Positions 11,049 through 23,375 of a stretch of 64,000 nt of DNA are shown piece after piece. Source of the stretch: Misgurnus anguillicaudatus. Lineage: Eukaryota > Chordata > Actinopteri > Cypriniformes > Cobitidae. How positions within the stretch are numbered: the stretch's first letter is position 1; each line of letters begins with the position of its first letter. Under the pieces are notes generated by a model. The model made no database searches. It was not told the origin of the DNA and saw nothing but the letters and a program-made list of their open reading frames with translations. The stretch is taken from the NCBI RefSeq assembly GCF_027580225.2, contig NC_073359.2:17616001-17680000 (forward strand). The letters run 5' to 3'. A program made the translations under genes and the position numbers.

Positions 11049-12262
11049 TAGAGCCCGACCGATATGCATTTTTTGGGGCCGATGCCGATACAGATATTAG
11101 TGAGTAAAAAAGACCGATAACGATATATCGGCCGATATTCTTTATGTGCATATTATACATATACTACAGTATATTACTACTACAGTACTGTACATAGAAT
11201 ACACTATATACATTAACAGAATATACAATATATAAATACTTTTTTTGCAATGATCACTCACAAATGTGGTGATCAAACACTTAAAATGGCGTGACAAAGA
11301 TATGTAATATCTTATTAACAATAAACTTTATTATCCAAAATGATTCTGATATAAGTGCATAAAACAGTAAACTTGACTTATTATAAATAACTTTAAAACA
11401 TAAACAAAACAAAATACATATAACTTAAATCATTGTCAGTTTTGACGAGAATAATGTTATATTGGGCTTATTTTAAAAAATGGAAACTTATAAAGTCATT
11501 GTTTATTAGCTTTACAGTAAGTTATGTACTTCACAAATTAATTAGCACCTTACCGTAAAGACGACAATGCTTGACTTACTGATGTAGGCTTATGTTTAAT
11601 GTACTGCACAACGTTTTTATACCACGAACCCACAGTGTTCTGCCGGGACTTTAAACTTTTATAAAACTAAAGCGTCTGCTCTCCGCCTTTTTTATTTAGC
11701 GAGGGTGTAAAGTTGCGCGAGCTTATTAAATCAATTGCTTTGAAATGAGCATGTTCAGTAACAACACAAGCAGCTGTACTCCCACAGACTGCGCGTCAGT
11801 TTAAGCGTGTCCTTTCTCCGCCTCGCGTCATTTCTTCCGCTTGCGTTTTAAACCACTCGCAAGTGGACAAAAGAGACGGATTAAAAACACCAAATTTTAA
11901 CAGGAATGTGTCTCTCTTGTCCACTTATAATCCAATCGACCAAAGCGCGTCTTAATACCAGGTGTAAAATGTTGTGAAGAAACCGCGTGACTGCCGGCCG
12001 CCACCTGAACTGAGAGACTGACTGAAGTGAAGGGGGGTTGGCTGGTGTCACTACAGTGAGTGACCTGGGTCACCATTAGCAACCAAGAGAGCGCGCTCTG
12101 CTGGACAAACAAGTACTTACATCTTTCAAAAGCATTAATTTGTTCTTTAAGAAATGTTTATATCGGCTGCATATCTGCGGCTTATATGCCGATACAGATA
12201 TATCTGCAACATGCTCATATGGGTCGATAAAATCGGCAAAACGATAAAACGGTCAGGCTCTA
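11049..12262. mobile_element. Non-autonomous hAT element with perfect 8-bp target duplication
   Basis: TIRs are TAGAGCCCGACCG and, inverted at the right, TAGAGCCTGACCG. The target duplication ATTGTAAC is seen at 11041-11048 and 12263-12270. Subterminal ATATCGGC/GCCGATA words repeat, as expected for transposase-binding sites. No transposase is encoded. The core holds an unrelated GC-richer segment (about 11640-12110). Confidence 0.92.
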
Positions 12263-12463
12263 ATTGTAACCTAGCTCTGTGAATGATGAAGCACTTTTTA
12301 GATCCCGGTTTTCTACCATTATAAATCTTGGAAGAGCAAAGACATATACTAGAATAACTCCAAATGTGTTCGTCTGAAAGATGATAGACATATGTATCTC
12401 GGATTGCTTGAGGGTGAGTAAATCATTGGGTAATTTTGATATTTTGCTGGAATATTCCTTTAA

Positions 12464-13014
12464 TAAGCATATTTTAGTAGGCTTTCACTATAATGGCAAG
12501 GAAAAGTTTAAAGTCAGTAATTTAAATGCCTAATTTTCACATATGTCATTTCATTGGTAACTAAATTTACTGTCTTTCGCTGCAAAATCCTCTAAGTACA
12601 TGTAAAAATCTCCATTTCTAAAAAAAATTCAGTCATTCTTTACTGACCTTTTTGAATAAAGGTATAAGTGTGAAAAATTCGGTCATTATCCTAATATAAT
12701 ATATTATAAGTGGGTAAAAATGCCATTGTTTATCCAATTCTTCTTGCATGCACTTAGAGGACTTTGCTGAAAAACAGCGTTTAACAGATTTAGCCAAAAA
12801 AAGCGGTATTTCTGAATGACCTGAGGCCGGGATTTAAATGGTTTAAAGTGAAATTATTTGACGTATAATATGTGCTGAGAGCATTTGGTTAATATCATTC
12901 ATTTTTTTCAATATCATCTCATTTTTAACAGAGGTGGCATTTAGTGGCTTTTCAATCTGAGCTCTTCAATGTCAATTATTTTAAAGTATAATTTCCTTTT
13001 ATTACACTTAAAAT
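12464..13014. other. Spacer, no gene seen
   Basis: AT-rich, no recognisable feature. Confidence 0.45.
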
Positions 13015-14103
13015 ATTTGGGTTGTTTCAATCCAAGGTTGCGTTAATATTAGACAGAACCAACTATTGGGTTATTAATACATTTATTCTGGGTTGTTGTT
13101 AGTCTTGGAGATTAGAAATTACAAACCCGCTCGTGTGGACTCTATCTGTGGCTTATTTCGGAGATTGCATTTATGGCCCATATTGCGGCCTTATTTAAGC
13201 AACTGTAATAACTGTCAACCGAGCTGTCGAAGTACGCTATTCGGTAATTTAGTAGTGGGCGGCAGGATCACACAAACCAAAACAAAAACAGACATCCTGA
13301 CACCGAAGACACATTGTTTTTAAGATAACAGATATGTGAACTTATGTTTTAAGGGCTTGAATCTATTTTATGCAAGAAGTTTTCTGAAAAAAAAATTCTA
13401 TATTTTTCCCTGTGTAGTGAAGGATAATATCATAAAAATTCTAGACTTTTTAAGCACACATGCTAAACTGTTCGCTTTAAATGCTTGTATCTTCTGTATG
13501 CGAATGTTGATTTATACCAAAATGCTTTTTTGCATAGTTGTGTTTGACACATGAAAACGTCTCGGGTTACGTATGTAACTGTTGTTCCCTGAGAAGGGAA
13601 CGAGACGCTGCGTCTCCCTCGCTATACTTCCTGTGTCCCTGTAACGCCGTCTTTGGCAATATTCCCGCGTCACCCTGTCTTTGTCATTAAGCCTCACCAT
13701 TGGTTGAATTTGATATAGACATTCAGATGCACTTACCCCTGGAGTGACGCAGTGCAAGTTCTCTCGAAAGGGAACTGTAACAATGCATCTTAAAAGGTAA
13801 CACGATGAAACCTTGCTCTCACTTGAAATGTGTACACATTTAGTCCTTGAATTTGAGGTTATTGGACCTGGAAAGTCATTAAAAGGTCCTTGAATTTGAA
13901 GTTGACCAAGGTGTGGGAACCCTGAACCAAGCAGTTGGGTCATTTTAACCCTAGCAGTGTGTTCTGTCCAATAGTGACCCAACCGTGGGTAAAAAACAAC
14001 ACATCATTTTTTAAGAACATAGCATAGGTTTATTAATAACCCAATGGTTGATTCTGTCCAGTATTTACTCAACAATGGATTAAAACTTGATTTTTTTTAA
14101 GTG
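13015..14103. repeat. AACCCA/TGGGTT-rich repeat (family F) with an inserted repeat at 13558-13800
   Basis: Outer parts carry TTGGGTTATTAAT and 'acccaaccgtgggt' words with 'attagacagaacc' and 'gattctgtcca'. The same words occur at 31735-31960 and 41800-44130. Inside, 13558-13800 is bounded by CGTCTCGGGTTACGTATG and 'gaaagggaactg', another common fish repeat. Confidence 0.55.
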
Positions 14104-15738
14104 TACAAATAGAAGTGAATGCATCCAAATAGATCTTGTAGTCCTGGCTGCAACACTGAGTTAATTTGCACTTGAGGATGTGGCGCACAGCTATAAAAGT
14201 CAAACAAAATACTTTAACTTCCTATTTTTTTCACTGTACTTCTCTCTCATCTGTTAAGTGGTTACGGCAAGGAAAAAAAGAAGAAATTGAGAACCTTGCG
14301 TGCATGTTTATTAATCCATAAGACCTATACTTTTAAACAACCAAAAAAACCTAATTGGTTTATAAGATTGCATTGTAATAAGACCTGTTATGCAAGTCAA
14401 TAAATCACTCATTGCCTTCGGCGGTAACTAATTGTTGCTTTTTTCCTCACATTGCTTTGTGTTTTTGCGGCCTATCTGCGATTGATCATGAGACGTGACT
14501 CATTACTGCTGAGAAACCCCCCCACACCTTTCCTAGGCCACTGAAACTTAAAATGTAGCCCCCCTTTCACACTCGCAAACCACAACAGCCCATGTGGAGC
14601 TTTCAGCCTGTGGCAAGCAGCACAGCTCGTACCTTTAGCTTCATACAGTCGAATGCAACGGTAGTATTCAGATTAAACCAATGCTTGGTGTATGGGAACA
14701 TTTAATTGCTGTTTGATAAACTGGGGGTGACATGATGCTAATGTGACAGGTCTCTCAAGTCTCACACATCACCGTGAAACACATTCATTTAAGCCAGTTC
14801 ACACGCCACACATTGTGTTTCTCACGGTGAAAACTTTTCCTGCTGTACAAATAAAGGAAGAGGTGCATACATACACAGAAAAGTTCTCTGTGTGTGTTTG
14901 CACAGTTTTTTTGGTTTTACACAGTGCCACAAGAACTGACATGCAAATGACATCGAAGTACCGCGAGAACGATTCAAGATACGGAGGAGAACAGGGCCAG
15001 TTCTTGCCAGCTATAGAAAGGTGTGCTGACAGATATTAACAAGCTAAGAAAGTTTATGAATTATTAGGTTGCTGTTTCATCCACTACTGAAAAATAAATC
15101 TAAAGAAAGCTACCAAACAACACTGAAACAGTTAATGGCTCACTTCTGCTATATGCTAATAAGTCTGACTTTACAGTACAATGAATCTCTTATTTGCATC
15201 TGCATGCTGTTGTTTATGATAAACTCATTGAAGGCATGGCACACTTTAACCAAATTCATTAATTTGCACCAAACGCTCATTTAAACAACACTGATTGGCC
15301 ATTACATTCATCCGCTTAACAGACATGACTGTGATTGGTTGTAATTCTCAATGCCGCAAAAATAATGCTGATAAAGTAGTATGATGCAACGTAACAGATC
15401 TAAATCTATGTTGTGGATGCTTGTCTTTATTTTCACATTTCATTTTGAGTATACCAGTCATAATAATTTTTGATTTAATTGTAAAGGGTCATGTTTGCCC
15501 CCTTGTCTTGAATTTAGGAGGCATTTTTTATTAATCTTTGTTGCATTTCAGTAATTCCCGACCCTGAGACGCGCACAGACTATCTATCATTAAATGATTG
15601 CTAAATGGAATCAAATGACTGGGACGGTGCATTTAAATTTAAGTCAAGTCCTTTAACATGATTTTGGGGAATTAAGGTGGAGGAAGATTATTTCTGAAGT
15701 GGGAGCTGTGGAAATATTGCCCACAAGTAATTCTGCTT
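14104..15738. other. Mostly unique-looking spacer, no gene seen
   Basis: Few repeat words compared with the flanks. Open frames are short and lack domain features. A conserved non-coding element is possible but cannot be tested here. Confidence 0.4.
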
Positions 15739-15742
15739 TTAA

Positions 15743-16170
15743 AGAGCACCAATTAGCCGATTCACGATTTTACATTTCCTTTGGTGTGATGATGCAAGTT
15801 ATCGTCTCCAACGTAAATCTCTTCTTGGACTACAACAAACACATGGATTGTAGGCAACAGTTCACTTCCTGGAATTGGTGACCTAGACAAGACCGACATT
15901 ATCATAATTCCTCCCACTTCCCCCCTCCGTTAGCATTGCATTGTGTGTGAATCTTTCAAACATGGTATGGAGCGTCACATTTCCTGCTGACGTCGGAGGT
16001 ATTCAGGCCAATCACAACGTACAGATTAGCTGGCCAATCAGGGAAACAGCACTTTTCCAAATCGATGAGTTTTGTACATGAATCAACATTTAACCATAAA
16101 CCATGCGAACAAATTGTATTATACCAAATACCCAAAATAATGTTGTTTTTATCTATAAAATAGGTGCCCT
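15743..16170 (-). mobile_element. TTAA-family E MITE
   Basis: TTAA at 15739-15742 and 16171-16174. The body is the reverse complement of 10295-10809. Confidence 0.85.
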
Positions 16171-16529
16171 TTAAATCTCGTGTCACATCAGTCAGATTCC
16201 CCGCTACAGACAGAGGCCACCCGCCTCAAGCATCGTTCTTGACCACCAGCGACCGGCTCCTTATAATGAGGCGTTTCTAAATCTGGTTGTCTTAAACAAA
16301 TGAATACCGTACACTTCAGTAAATCGTTCATCATTTGCATAAAATTAAACTTTCGCTCGTGTTGCCGGAAGTCGCCAAGCTTACATTGAAATTAATAAGT
16401 TTGCGTCAACCTGCTACTGTTTAGCGCTGGTTGTCTGAATGGGGCTTCAGTCGTGAGTGTAAAGTAACGTTGCTTTCCACCAATAAAAACAGAAAAATAC
16501 TGACCTTTTCTGGTGTTGATTGGTTAGGA

Positions 16530-17241
16530 CCGTTTACAGTCATTTCAATATTTTACTATGTTTTTACCTCAACTTAGATGTATTAATACATACCTATCTT
16601 TTTTTCAATGCGTGCACTTTAATCTTTGTACAGCTTGTCTTGAATGTGTTAGCATTTAGCCTAGCCCCATTCATTCCTAATGCTCCAAACAAAAGTTTTA
16701 TTTCGTGCCATCATACTTACTCGTGTAACTACTCATGTAACATAGCCTGGGTTTCCCCATGCTGCCTTCAGCTGTGTGCACACAAACGAATAAAAGTCGT
16801 TTACGTTTGAATTGATGTCGCTCTACATATGTCATCTGGTATAATTGAAACGATTGGCTATGAGCTACGTACAGACGCATTTGATTGACATTCGTAGCGC
16901 CTAACAAACGGCTCTGGGCGTTCGTAAACCACGCCTCAAATACGAAAAAATGAGCATGTGGTTTCCAGACTATGTCTCATTCTCTATGAGACTGGTCTGG
17001 TGTTAGCCAGGCTACATGTAACAGTCTTTAAATAGGGAAAACACGTAAGTGTTTGGTGGCTTCTAAATTCATCCCTTTTTTGGAGCCATAGTAATGAATG
17101 GGGCTAGGCTAAATGCTAACACTATTGCCATTCACAAGGTGCTGTACAAAGATTAAAGTGCATGCATTGAAAAAAGAGAGGTATGTATTAATTTGTCTAA
17201 GTTGAGGAAAGAACATAGAAAAATATTGAAAATGTTTTCCT
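16530..17241. mobile_element. TTAA-family A MITE interrupted by a hAT-like insertion
   Basis: Palindromic: 16534-16680 mirrors 17075-17240. Right TTAA at 17242-17245; the left end is degraded (TTAG). It carries 16743-17014. Confidence 0.8.
16743..17014. mobile_element. 272-bp hAT-like MITE with target duplication
   Basis: TAGCCTGG at the left and CCAGGCTA at the right. CATGTAACA is duplicated at 16734-16742 and 17015-17023. Uninterrupted family A copies have a single CATGTAACAG here, confirming the empty site. The duplication reads as 8 or 9 bp depending on where the element ends. Confidence 0.88.
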
Positions 17242-17245
17242 TTAA

Positions 17246-17532
17246 ACCCTTAACATGGCCCGGCTCAGATTGCTTTTAACCAATGTATAAATAAAATGAA
17301 ATATGAATGATGTCTTGACTAAATTCTGCCCATGCCTAAAGCCGGCCCTGTTGGGGAATATAGGCAAATTTGTCTTTAAATTATGATTTATTCAGTCAAA
17401 AACTCTTTAGAAAGTAGGCTTTCTGAAATTAATGAAAGCACTAGAGATGTATTTCATTATTATTGCCCTGTCATATAGGCATCAAAATGTGAAAAACACA
17501 ACTCAAAACACCAATCATAAGCTGAAATGTGT
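17246..17532. other. Spacer, no gene seen
   Basis: No recognisable feature. Confidence 0.4.
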
Positions 17533-18159
<627 letters not shown>

Positions 18160-18303
18160 TTATAAAAACATTCTTTAAAATATAACCTTAAAATCTTTAA
18201 TATTGACCAAGGCCAAAGATTGAAATCAATGAGTGAAATGGTCCTAATCTCATATTTAGATTATAAGACATTAGCCTGGATTTCACAGATAGGGTCACAA
18301 ATG
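18160..18303 (-). repeat. Interspersed repeat, partner of 1500-1640
   Basis: Reverse complement of the 1500-1640 copy, ending 'gcctggatttcacag'. Confidence 0.55.
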
Positions 18304-18547
18304 TTTAACTGTATAAACTTGGCTGTGGCTAATGCCATCCATCAAACAATGTGAAAAACCTGGTGCTCATTAAAGGGATAGTTCACCCCAAAAAATGTCA
18401 ATTCTGTCATAATTTTCTCACAATTTCCTTGTTCTAATGAACCCGAAGGAAGATAATTTGAGTAATGTTTGTAACCAAAACGTTTGTGAGCCCCATTCAG
18501 TTCCATAGTAGGAATAAAGAGTACTATACAGGTTTGCAACAACATCA

Positions 18548-19292
18548 TGCTGCGTTTACACCAGCCGCAGTATAGGCGTGAACCGCAAGTGATTTCAATG
18601 TTAAGTCAATGTGAAGACGTGTTGACGGGCGTCTGGAGGTCTCGTAGCGCAGATGAGGCGTTTGGCACAGCGCGCATGATGCAATTCCCCCTCATTCGCG
18701 CGTCTAGTTCGCCCGAATTGAGTGCCCGGCGCGGTACGCGCGAATGGTACTTTTTGCGCATTTTGCGTATGACACGAATTTGCGGCTGACGCCCGAGTTG
18801 AAAAATTTTAACTTTGGCGGAATTTCGCGCCGCGTTAACCAATCAGGAGCCTGCTTGCTGCTGTGGCGGCAGCCCCGCCCGGAGTCACTCATTCATCCTG
18901 AAGGAACGATTGATATTGTCCGTTAGCAGTCACCCGGAGCTATACGACACAAGTTCTTATTTCTATAGAGACAGGAATAAAAAGGACCTCGCTTGGAAGA
19001 GTGTCAGTGAGGACATTGGGCAACCTGGTAAGTTGTAATACACATTTCACTTTTGAGTCACGTAACATTTGTCGACCCGCGCCGTTTATTTTCCCCCTAT
19101 AGTAAGGTTACCAAATACAAACCGGTAACTCTCACGATAATTGCACAATCAACATTAGTCATCTTGCAAACAGACAACCGCATAGCACTTGCCCCTCCCA
19201 CAAGAAGCGGATTTTGCCTCTGATGCACGTCAAATGCTAGGTGTGGTATACGCGATTTTGACGCCTCAAACACGGTTGGTGTAAATGTAGCA
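18548..19292 (+). mobile_element. PIF/Harbinger-like remnant carrying an MADF exon
   Basis: Ends TGCTGCGTTTACACCAG and, inverted at the right, TGCTACATTTACACCAA. Flanked by TCA on the left and TAA on the right, compatible with a mutated 3-bp TWA target duplication. Internally CpG-rich, unlike its surroundings. Confidence 0.7.
18814..19027 (+). pseudogene. MADF-domain exon of a Harbinger accessory protein (fragment)
   Basis: The open frame reads ILKERLILSVSSHPELYDTS, YFYRDRNKKDLAWKSVSEDI, then GQPG. This is a clear MADF N-terminal half with the LYDTS, YRD and W features. It is followed exactly by a splice donor, CCTG/GTAAGT, at 19028. No downstream exon encoding the rest of MADF or a transposase is visible, so only one exon survives. 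MADF/Myb-like partner proteins are established components of PIF/Harbinger transposons. Confidence 0.7.
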
Positions 19293-19352
19293 TAAGAGTG
19301 AGTAAATAATGACAGAATTTTCATTTTTGGGTGAACTATCCCTTTAAGACTG

Positions 19353-20985
19353 AATAGTCCCTGAAATATTGGCTCAGCTAAAAACAATTGTCATTATGTC
19401 AGTGAAGAAAACACTAAACTGCTAAACTCTGCAGAGACACCGGCCCTCCAGGACCAGGATTGGTGACCACTGATTTAAATAGAGGAGTTAAAGATACGGC
19501 AGGCATTTTCATAGCGGTTAGCAATAGCAAGCTAGCTTGCTAAAGATCCCGTCCTACTTTTAGAGCGCTCCCTGAGGCCACATCTTCTCATGGCAATTAC
19601 CTCCTCCTAACTGCGTGTCAAAATCACAGTACAAAGCTCATGATATTACAGTAATAATGAACCTAAACTACGTATTTACATTGTTACATTGTTAGAGCTT
19701 ATAGCGGGTTTGTAAGCTTGCTGCGTGACCAGGGTCTGAGGAGGAGTTATGCAAATGACAGAAAGGTAGCATCACATTTAATGACTAGGTGAACATTTCA
19801 TGGTCCTGAGGCTTCTACCGAAGATATTTATTATTTTTAAAACTTATCACTTTAATTATTATCTGCTGTCAGGATGCAAAGAGACTTTCAACAAGAATAA
19901 CAAAATGTTTTTGAAAAATTATAAAACATGAAACACAAATTTAAAAAAACTGAAGCTATTTTACAGCAAGGATATTTCTATTTTAATAATGCATGGAAAA
20001 CCATATGGTGTAGTTCTGAAATCTACCAGCAGGGGCAAAGCGTGTCATGCTAACCTTCAAACACAATATGCATGCAAAAACTGTAAATTTACTTTGTAAA
20101 CCACAGATAATATAATAATGTATGTTAGCATGCTATTCGGACCATTGCAATTTCAGAACAAACCAAATTTTATGTCACATGATTCAAATGTCACATGATA
20201 AGACAAAATGGCGGTCATATAAAAATACAAACATACTGCAATGACTGTGCTATAAATGTTTTTAAGAATCCACCCACATTTTGATCTCATTTGCATAGAC
20301 AGAACACCGATTACTTATTTCTGACATATTGGGCAGCTCATAAACATAAAAACATTTATGGAAAAAACCTACAAAAACTTCCCTCTTTGAGGTGTCAAAT
20401 ATAAGATGTAACAGGGTTTATGACAAATGCATTTAAAATAGTAAAAGTTGTATTATTTATGTATTGCCAAGTCTGAGGTTTTTCACGGAATTAGGGAACT
20501 ACTTTAAAACTGCTGCCGAGGGGTGTTTTTTATGTCTGTGGTTTGAAAGGAACCCCAATGGTGTAATATTTATCCCCAGGATTGCGAATTTCAGCTGCTA
20601 AAAACACCCCCGGAACATGATTTTCACTGGATTCCCCCCCTCTTAATACGATTGGGTGAGTTTTGCTGTGAAAACCTGGCAACCTTGATGTACTGTATGT
20701 TTGACCTTTCAATGCTACAAATACATAACTGCCAATCAAACTTCCTGGTAAATATAGACTTGATGCAATTACAGCAAATAAGTTGAATGACACATAACTA
20801 CTGAGTCATTTAACCACTTGCTTGTTTATAAAATCGAATTTTTACAACTTAACAACACAATTTACCATCGCTATACTAAACAACAGTTTCTTTTTTTTAA
20901 TATGGCAATTTTGTCTTGATTCAAGCATAAACCCCATTACATGTTGTTACATTCCTTTGAAAATAAGGTAAGATGTATAGAAATT
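19353..20985. other. Spacer, no gene seen
   Basis: 19435-19480 is a common fish repeat fragment ('ggccctccaggaccaggattggtgacc'). The rest has no recognisable gene or element. Confidence 0.4.
20896..20901 (-). terminator. Possible ATTAAA polyadenylation signal
   Basis: A variant hexamer about 290 nt after the stop of the 257-aa gene, beyond the MITE at 20990-21178. If it is used, that MITE is part of the 3' UTR. I saw no canonical AATAAA nearer the stop. Confidence 0.25.
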
Positions 20986-20989
20986 TTAA

Positions 20990-21178
20990 AGGGACTGTTC
21001 ACCCAAAAATGAAAATTCTGACACCATTTACTCACCCTCATGTTGTTTTTAACCTGTATGAGTTTCTTCCTGCTTTCATCCATAGTAGGAAAACAAATAT
21101 TTTCTTTTTTGTTCAAGAGAATAAAGAAACTCATGAGTAAATAATGACAGAATTTACATAGTTGGGTTAACTGATTCT
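20990..21178. repeat. GGGATAGTTCAC-family MITE in the 3' flank of the 257-aa nfil3-like gene
   Basis: Starts AGGGACTGTTCACCC after TTAA 20986-20989. The right terminus is degraded to GTTGGGTTAACTGATTC. Its end is only about 15 bp from the stop codon, so it probably lies in the 3' UTR. Confidence 0.8.
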
Positions 21179-21193
21179 CTGCAGTTTCGTTTT

Positions 21194-21967
21194 TCAATCT
21201 GACACATATACCGTGGCTGGGGATGCAGATTTGTCTCCATTGTCTGTACGCCGTGTGTTTTGGGTCTTCAATCTAAGTTTATGTGGCAGTGCGGCAGTAC
21301 AATCTGCTGGCACCGTCTGTTCGCCCTCTTCGTCGGACAGAATCCTCTGATTCCCCGGCTGAGGCAAGGGCCGTGTTACCCAAGAACTGGTTACAGGAGC
21401 GAGGTGCGGAGGAAAAACTGCGGTTGTAGGAGAATGAAGATTGGGGAGGTCTAAGAAGTATGGGTAATTTCTTCGTATAGCCATAGGGTGCGTGGGCAGG
21501 AACGCAGAGCCGGGATGAGTACCAATACACGTGGGTGGTTGTTGGTTTCCAGACAGATTGGAGGACTCTCTGTCTTGTCTTCTCCCCCAAAACAAGTCTT
21601 TGTCTGAGAACAGAGGTTGTGGAGTCAACGTATGAAGTTGGGACAGGGCCCTTTGAGGTGAAGAATAAGGGATCCCAGGACTCAGCAGACCATAACGAAG
21701 TTTCAAAGCCAACAGCTCTGCTCGTAACCGAGCATTCTCTTCGCTCAACGAAACCAGCCGTGTCTCCAACACGTAGTCGCTGACCCTTCGTTTCTCACGC
21801 GAACGCTTTGCCGCTTCGTTATTCTTGCGCCGTTTCTCCCAATACATCGCATCTTTCTTCTCGTCCGGGATGAATTCCCGTTTGCGCCGCAAGCCCAGAC
21901 CCCTGGGTGACATCTCCTCAGCTTCTACCTCAGGTTCCCATCTCATTCGTGAGAAAGCAGACTCCAT
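21194..21967 (-). CDS. nfil3-like: NFIL3/E4BP4-like bZIP transcription factor, 257 aa
   Basis: Single-exon coding sequence read from the ATG at 21967 to the TGA at 21194. The open frame runs 15 codons further upstream, but with no ATG, so this Met is the first usable start. Residues about 27-65 form the basic region; N49, A52, A53, S56 and R57 match the bZIP N-x2-AA-x2-SR signature. Leucines 67, 74, 81 and 88 form the zipper. The basic region and the segment before it ([20 protein letters not shown]) are nearly the vertebrate NFIL3 form. A C-terminal LPHKLRLK motif (227-234) resembles the NFIL3 C-terminal conserved region. From family knowledge it should be a nuclear D-box (TTAYGTAA) binding regulator, typically a repressor. 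At 257 aa it is much shorter than tetrapod NFIL3 (about 450-460 aa), so the C-terminal half is reduced. The paralogue at 35604 lies in the same orientation. A splice site upstream of the ATG is possible but not resolved. Identification as a bZIP/NFIL3-type protein is firm; the exact paralogue name is not. Confidence 0.92.
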   Translation of the reverse strand: MESAFSRMRWEPEVEAEEMSPRGLGLRRKREFIPDEKKDAMYWEKRRKNNEAAKRSREKRRVSDYVLETRLVSLSEENARLRAELLALKLRYGLLSPGIPYSSPQRALSQLHTLTPQPLFSDKDLFWGRRQDRESSNLSGNQQPPTCIGTHPGSAFLPTHPMAIRRNYPYFLDLPNLHSPTTAVFPPHLAPVTSSWVTRPLPQPGNQRILSDEEGEQTVPADCTAALPHKLRLKTQNTRRTDNGDKSASPATVYVSD

Positions 21968-22904
21968 GTTCTTCAGTCTTGGCCAGGTGCAGAACTTTCT
22001 GGTTTTGCACAAAACGCACCTGTTCTCTTCTTGTATGTGGTATCTAGGTAGTCAGATATTAGTCCCGAGTTTGCTTCTCAGTCATGATGTCAACCAGGTC
22101 TTTTACCTACAATGACAGAGCACAGTTATTTCCTTTGCAGCTGCAGCATTTGTTCATCTGTGTCATATTACCAAGAAGTATCAATTTCTAGCAATTTTCC
22201 TATAGTTCTTATGAATATCTTGACCTTAACCTGACAAAGATCAGCATGGTTACAGGTGCCTCGCATAGAAACTTAAAACTTGACAGTGTTTCGTAATTCA
22301 CAGGTTTGCTTCCTGTAATGTTCTGCTGATGATTCTTAGGGTCGTAAAGTGATAAAAAAAATCCCCTGTCGTGGCTTTTGTTGTACATTGCAGTTTTGCC
22401 AGTCAGTAGGATAATGCCAATATGGCATTAATGATTTTACTAACTAAGTAATTTTAAATCTGATTTTAAATCTTGGAGTCAATTGTTAGGCTTTGCTTAT
22501 TAGCAGTTGTTGTTAATAATGTTGATGGTTCGACGGGCTTGCGAAATGCGGAGGAAACCATTAACCAAAGCCACATCAAAGCCTGACAATGAAGTGAATT
22601 TGAAGCGTCAATGTTGTGTAGATGTTTAGATGTTGGGGGTGTTCACTGCATTCTGGACACAGGTGAGACCACTGTGTGACACATAGGGAACCATGTCTTC
22701 CCACCTGGCGTTCCATACACTCCCACAATGTCTGATGGTCTAATTTTGTGGGTCACCAGTGGAAGAATGAGTGTGTGTTGCCCTGATGTCATTGACACAT
22801 TGTATACTGTTCCTGTATTGACACTTATAATAATTAATTTTAGAAGAAACAATAGGTCATACATCTCTTCCAAAAGGTCAGCTGCTGATCTTTACAATAT
22901 AGTT
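21968..22904. other. 5' flank of the 257-aa nfil3-like gene
   Basis: Largely free of repeats. On the minus strand, GTAG/GTAAAAG near 22107 is a possible donor for a short 5'-UTR intron. No TATA box or first exon can be assigned with confidence. Confidence 0.3.
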
Positions 22905-23198
22905 CTCATTTTTATCCGCTTAAAAAAATCGCCACATTTTATTTTGTGCCACCATACTTACTCATGTAACTACTCATGTAACAGTCTTTAAATAAGGAAA
23001 ACATGGAAGTGTTTGGTGGCTTCTAAATTCTTCCCTGTTTGGATCCTAAGGAATGAATGGGGCTAGGCTAAATGCTAACATATTCACGACGCACTGTACA
23101 AGATTAAGTGCATGCATTGAATAAAGATAGGTGTTTATTAATTTGTCTTAGTTGAGGTAAGAACATAGCAAAGTATTGCAAAACGGTGGTGTTTTCCT
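22905..23198 (+). repeat. TTAA-family A element, right half
   Basis: Matches the right arms of 1-309 and 17020-17241 (CTACTCATGTAACAG, GGGGCTAGGCTAAATGC). Right TTAA at 23199-23202; left arm absent. Confidence 0.75.
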
Positions 23199-23312
23199 TT
23201 AAAAAATCAGAGGTGTATGTAAAAATGGTGGCATGTTGACTCTCATTGGTTCTAGTGGTTTACATTTTAATGCATTTAGTGCATTACATTGGTTTCATAC
23301 ATTGTTATCAGC

Positions 23313-23375
23313 ATGTGTGTTCACTGGCTTCAAACCCATGACCTATTGCAATGCTCTACCATTGAGCTATACAGG
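23313..23375 (-). repeat. tRNA-derived SINE-like fragment
   Basis: The minus strand reads TAGCTCAATGGTAGAGC (A-box-like) and GGGTTTGAAGCC (B-box-like, one base off GGTTCGANNCC). The arm between them is too short and there is no acceptor stem. A relic, not a functional tRNA. Confidence 0.5.

Larger units (their letters stand above)
10048..12459. mobile_element. TTAA-family D palindromic MITE carrying two nested insertions
   Basis: Left end AGCGATACTCCAGCC, right end GCTGGAATATTCCT, with TTAA at 10044-10047 and 12460-12463. Inner arms match as inverted repeats (GCAATATTGTAAGAAAAAG on the left, CTTACAATATTGCATCG on the right). It is interrupted by a family E MITE (10295-10809) and a hAT element (11049-12262). 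Confidence 0.85.
18374..19343. mobile_element. GGGATAGTTCAC TTAA-family MITE split by a Harbinger-like insertion
   Basis: Left AGGGATAGTTCACCCC after TTAA 18370-18373; right GGGTGAACTATCCCT before TTAA 19344-19347. The middle is replaced by 18548-19292. Confidence 0.85.

Noticed and set aside
21260..22115. Plus-strand open frames opposite the 257-aa bZIP gene
   Set aside because: Shadow frames of the minus-strand coding sequence without recognisable domains.
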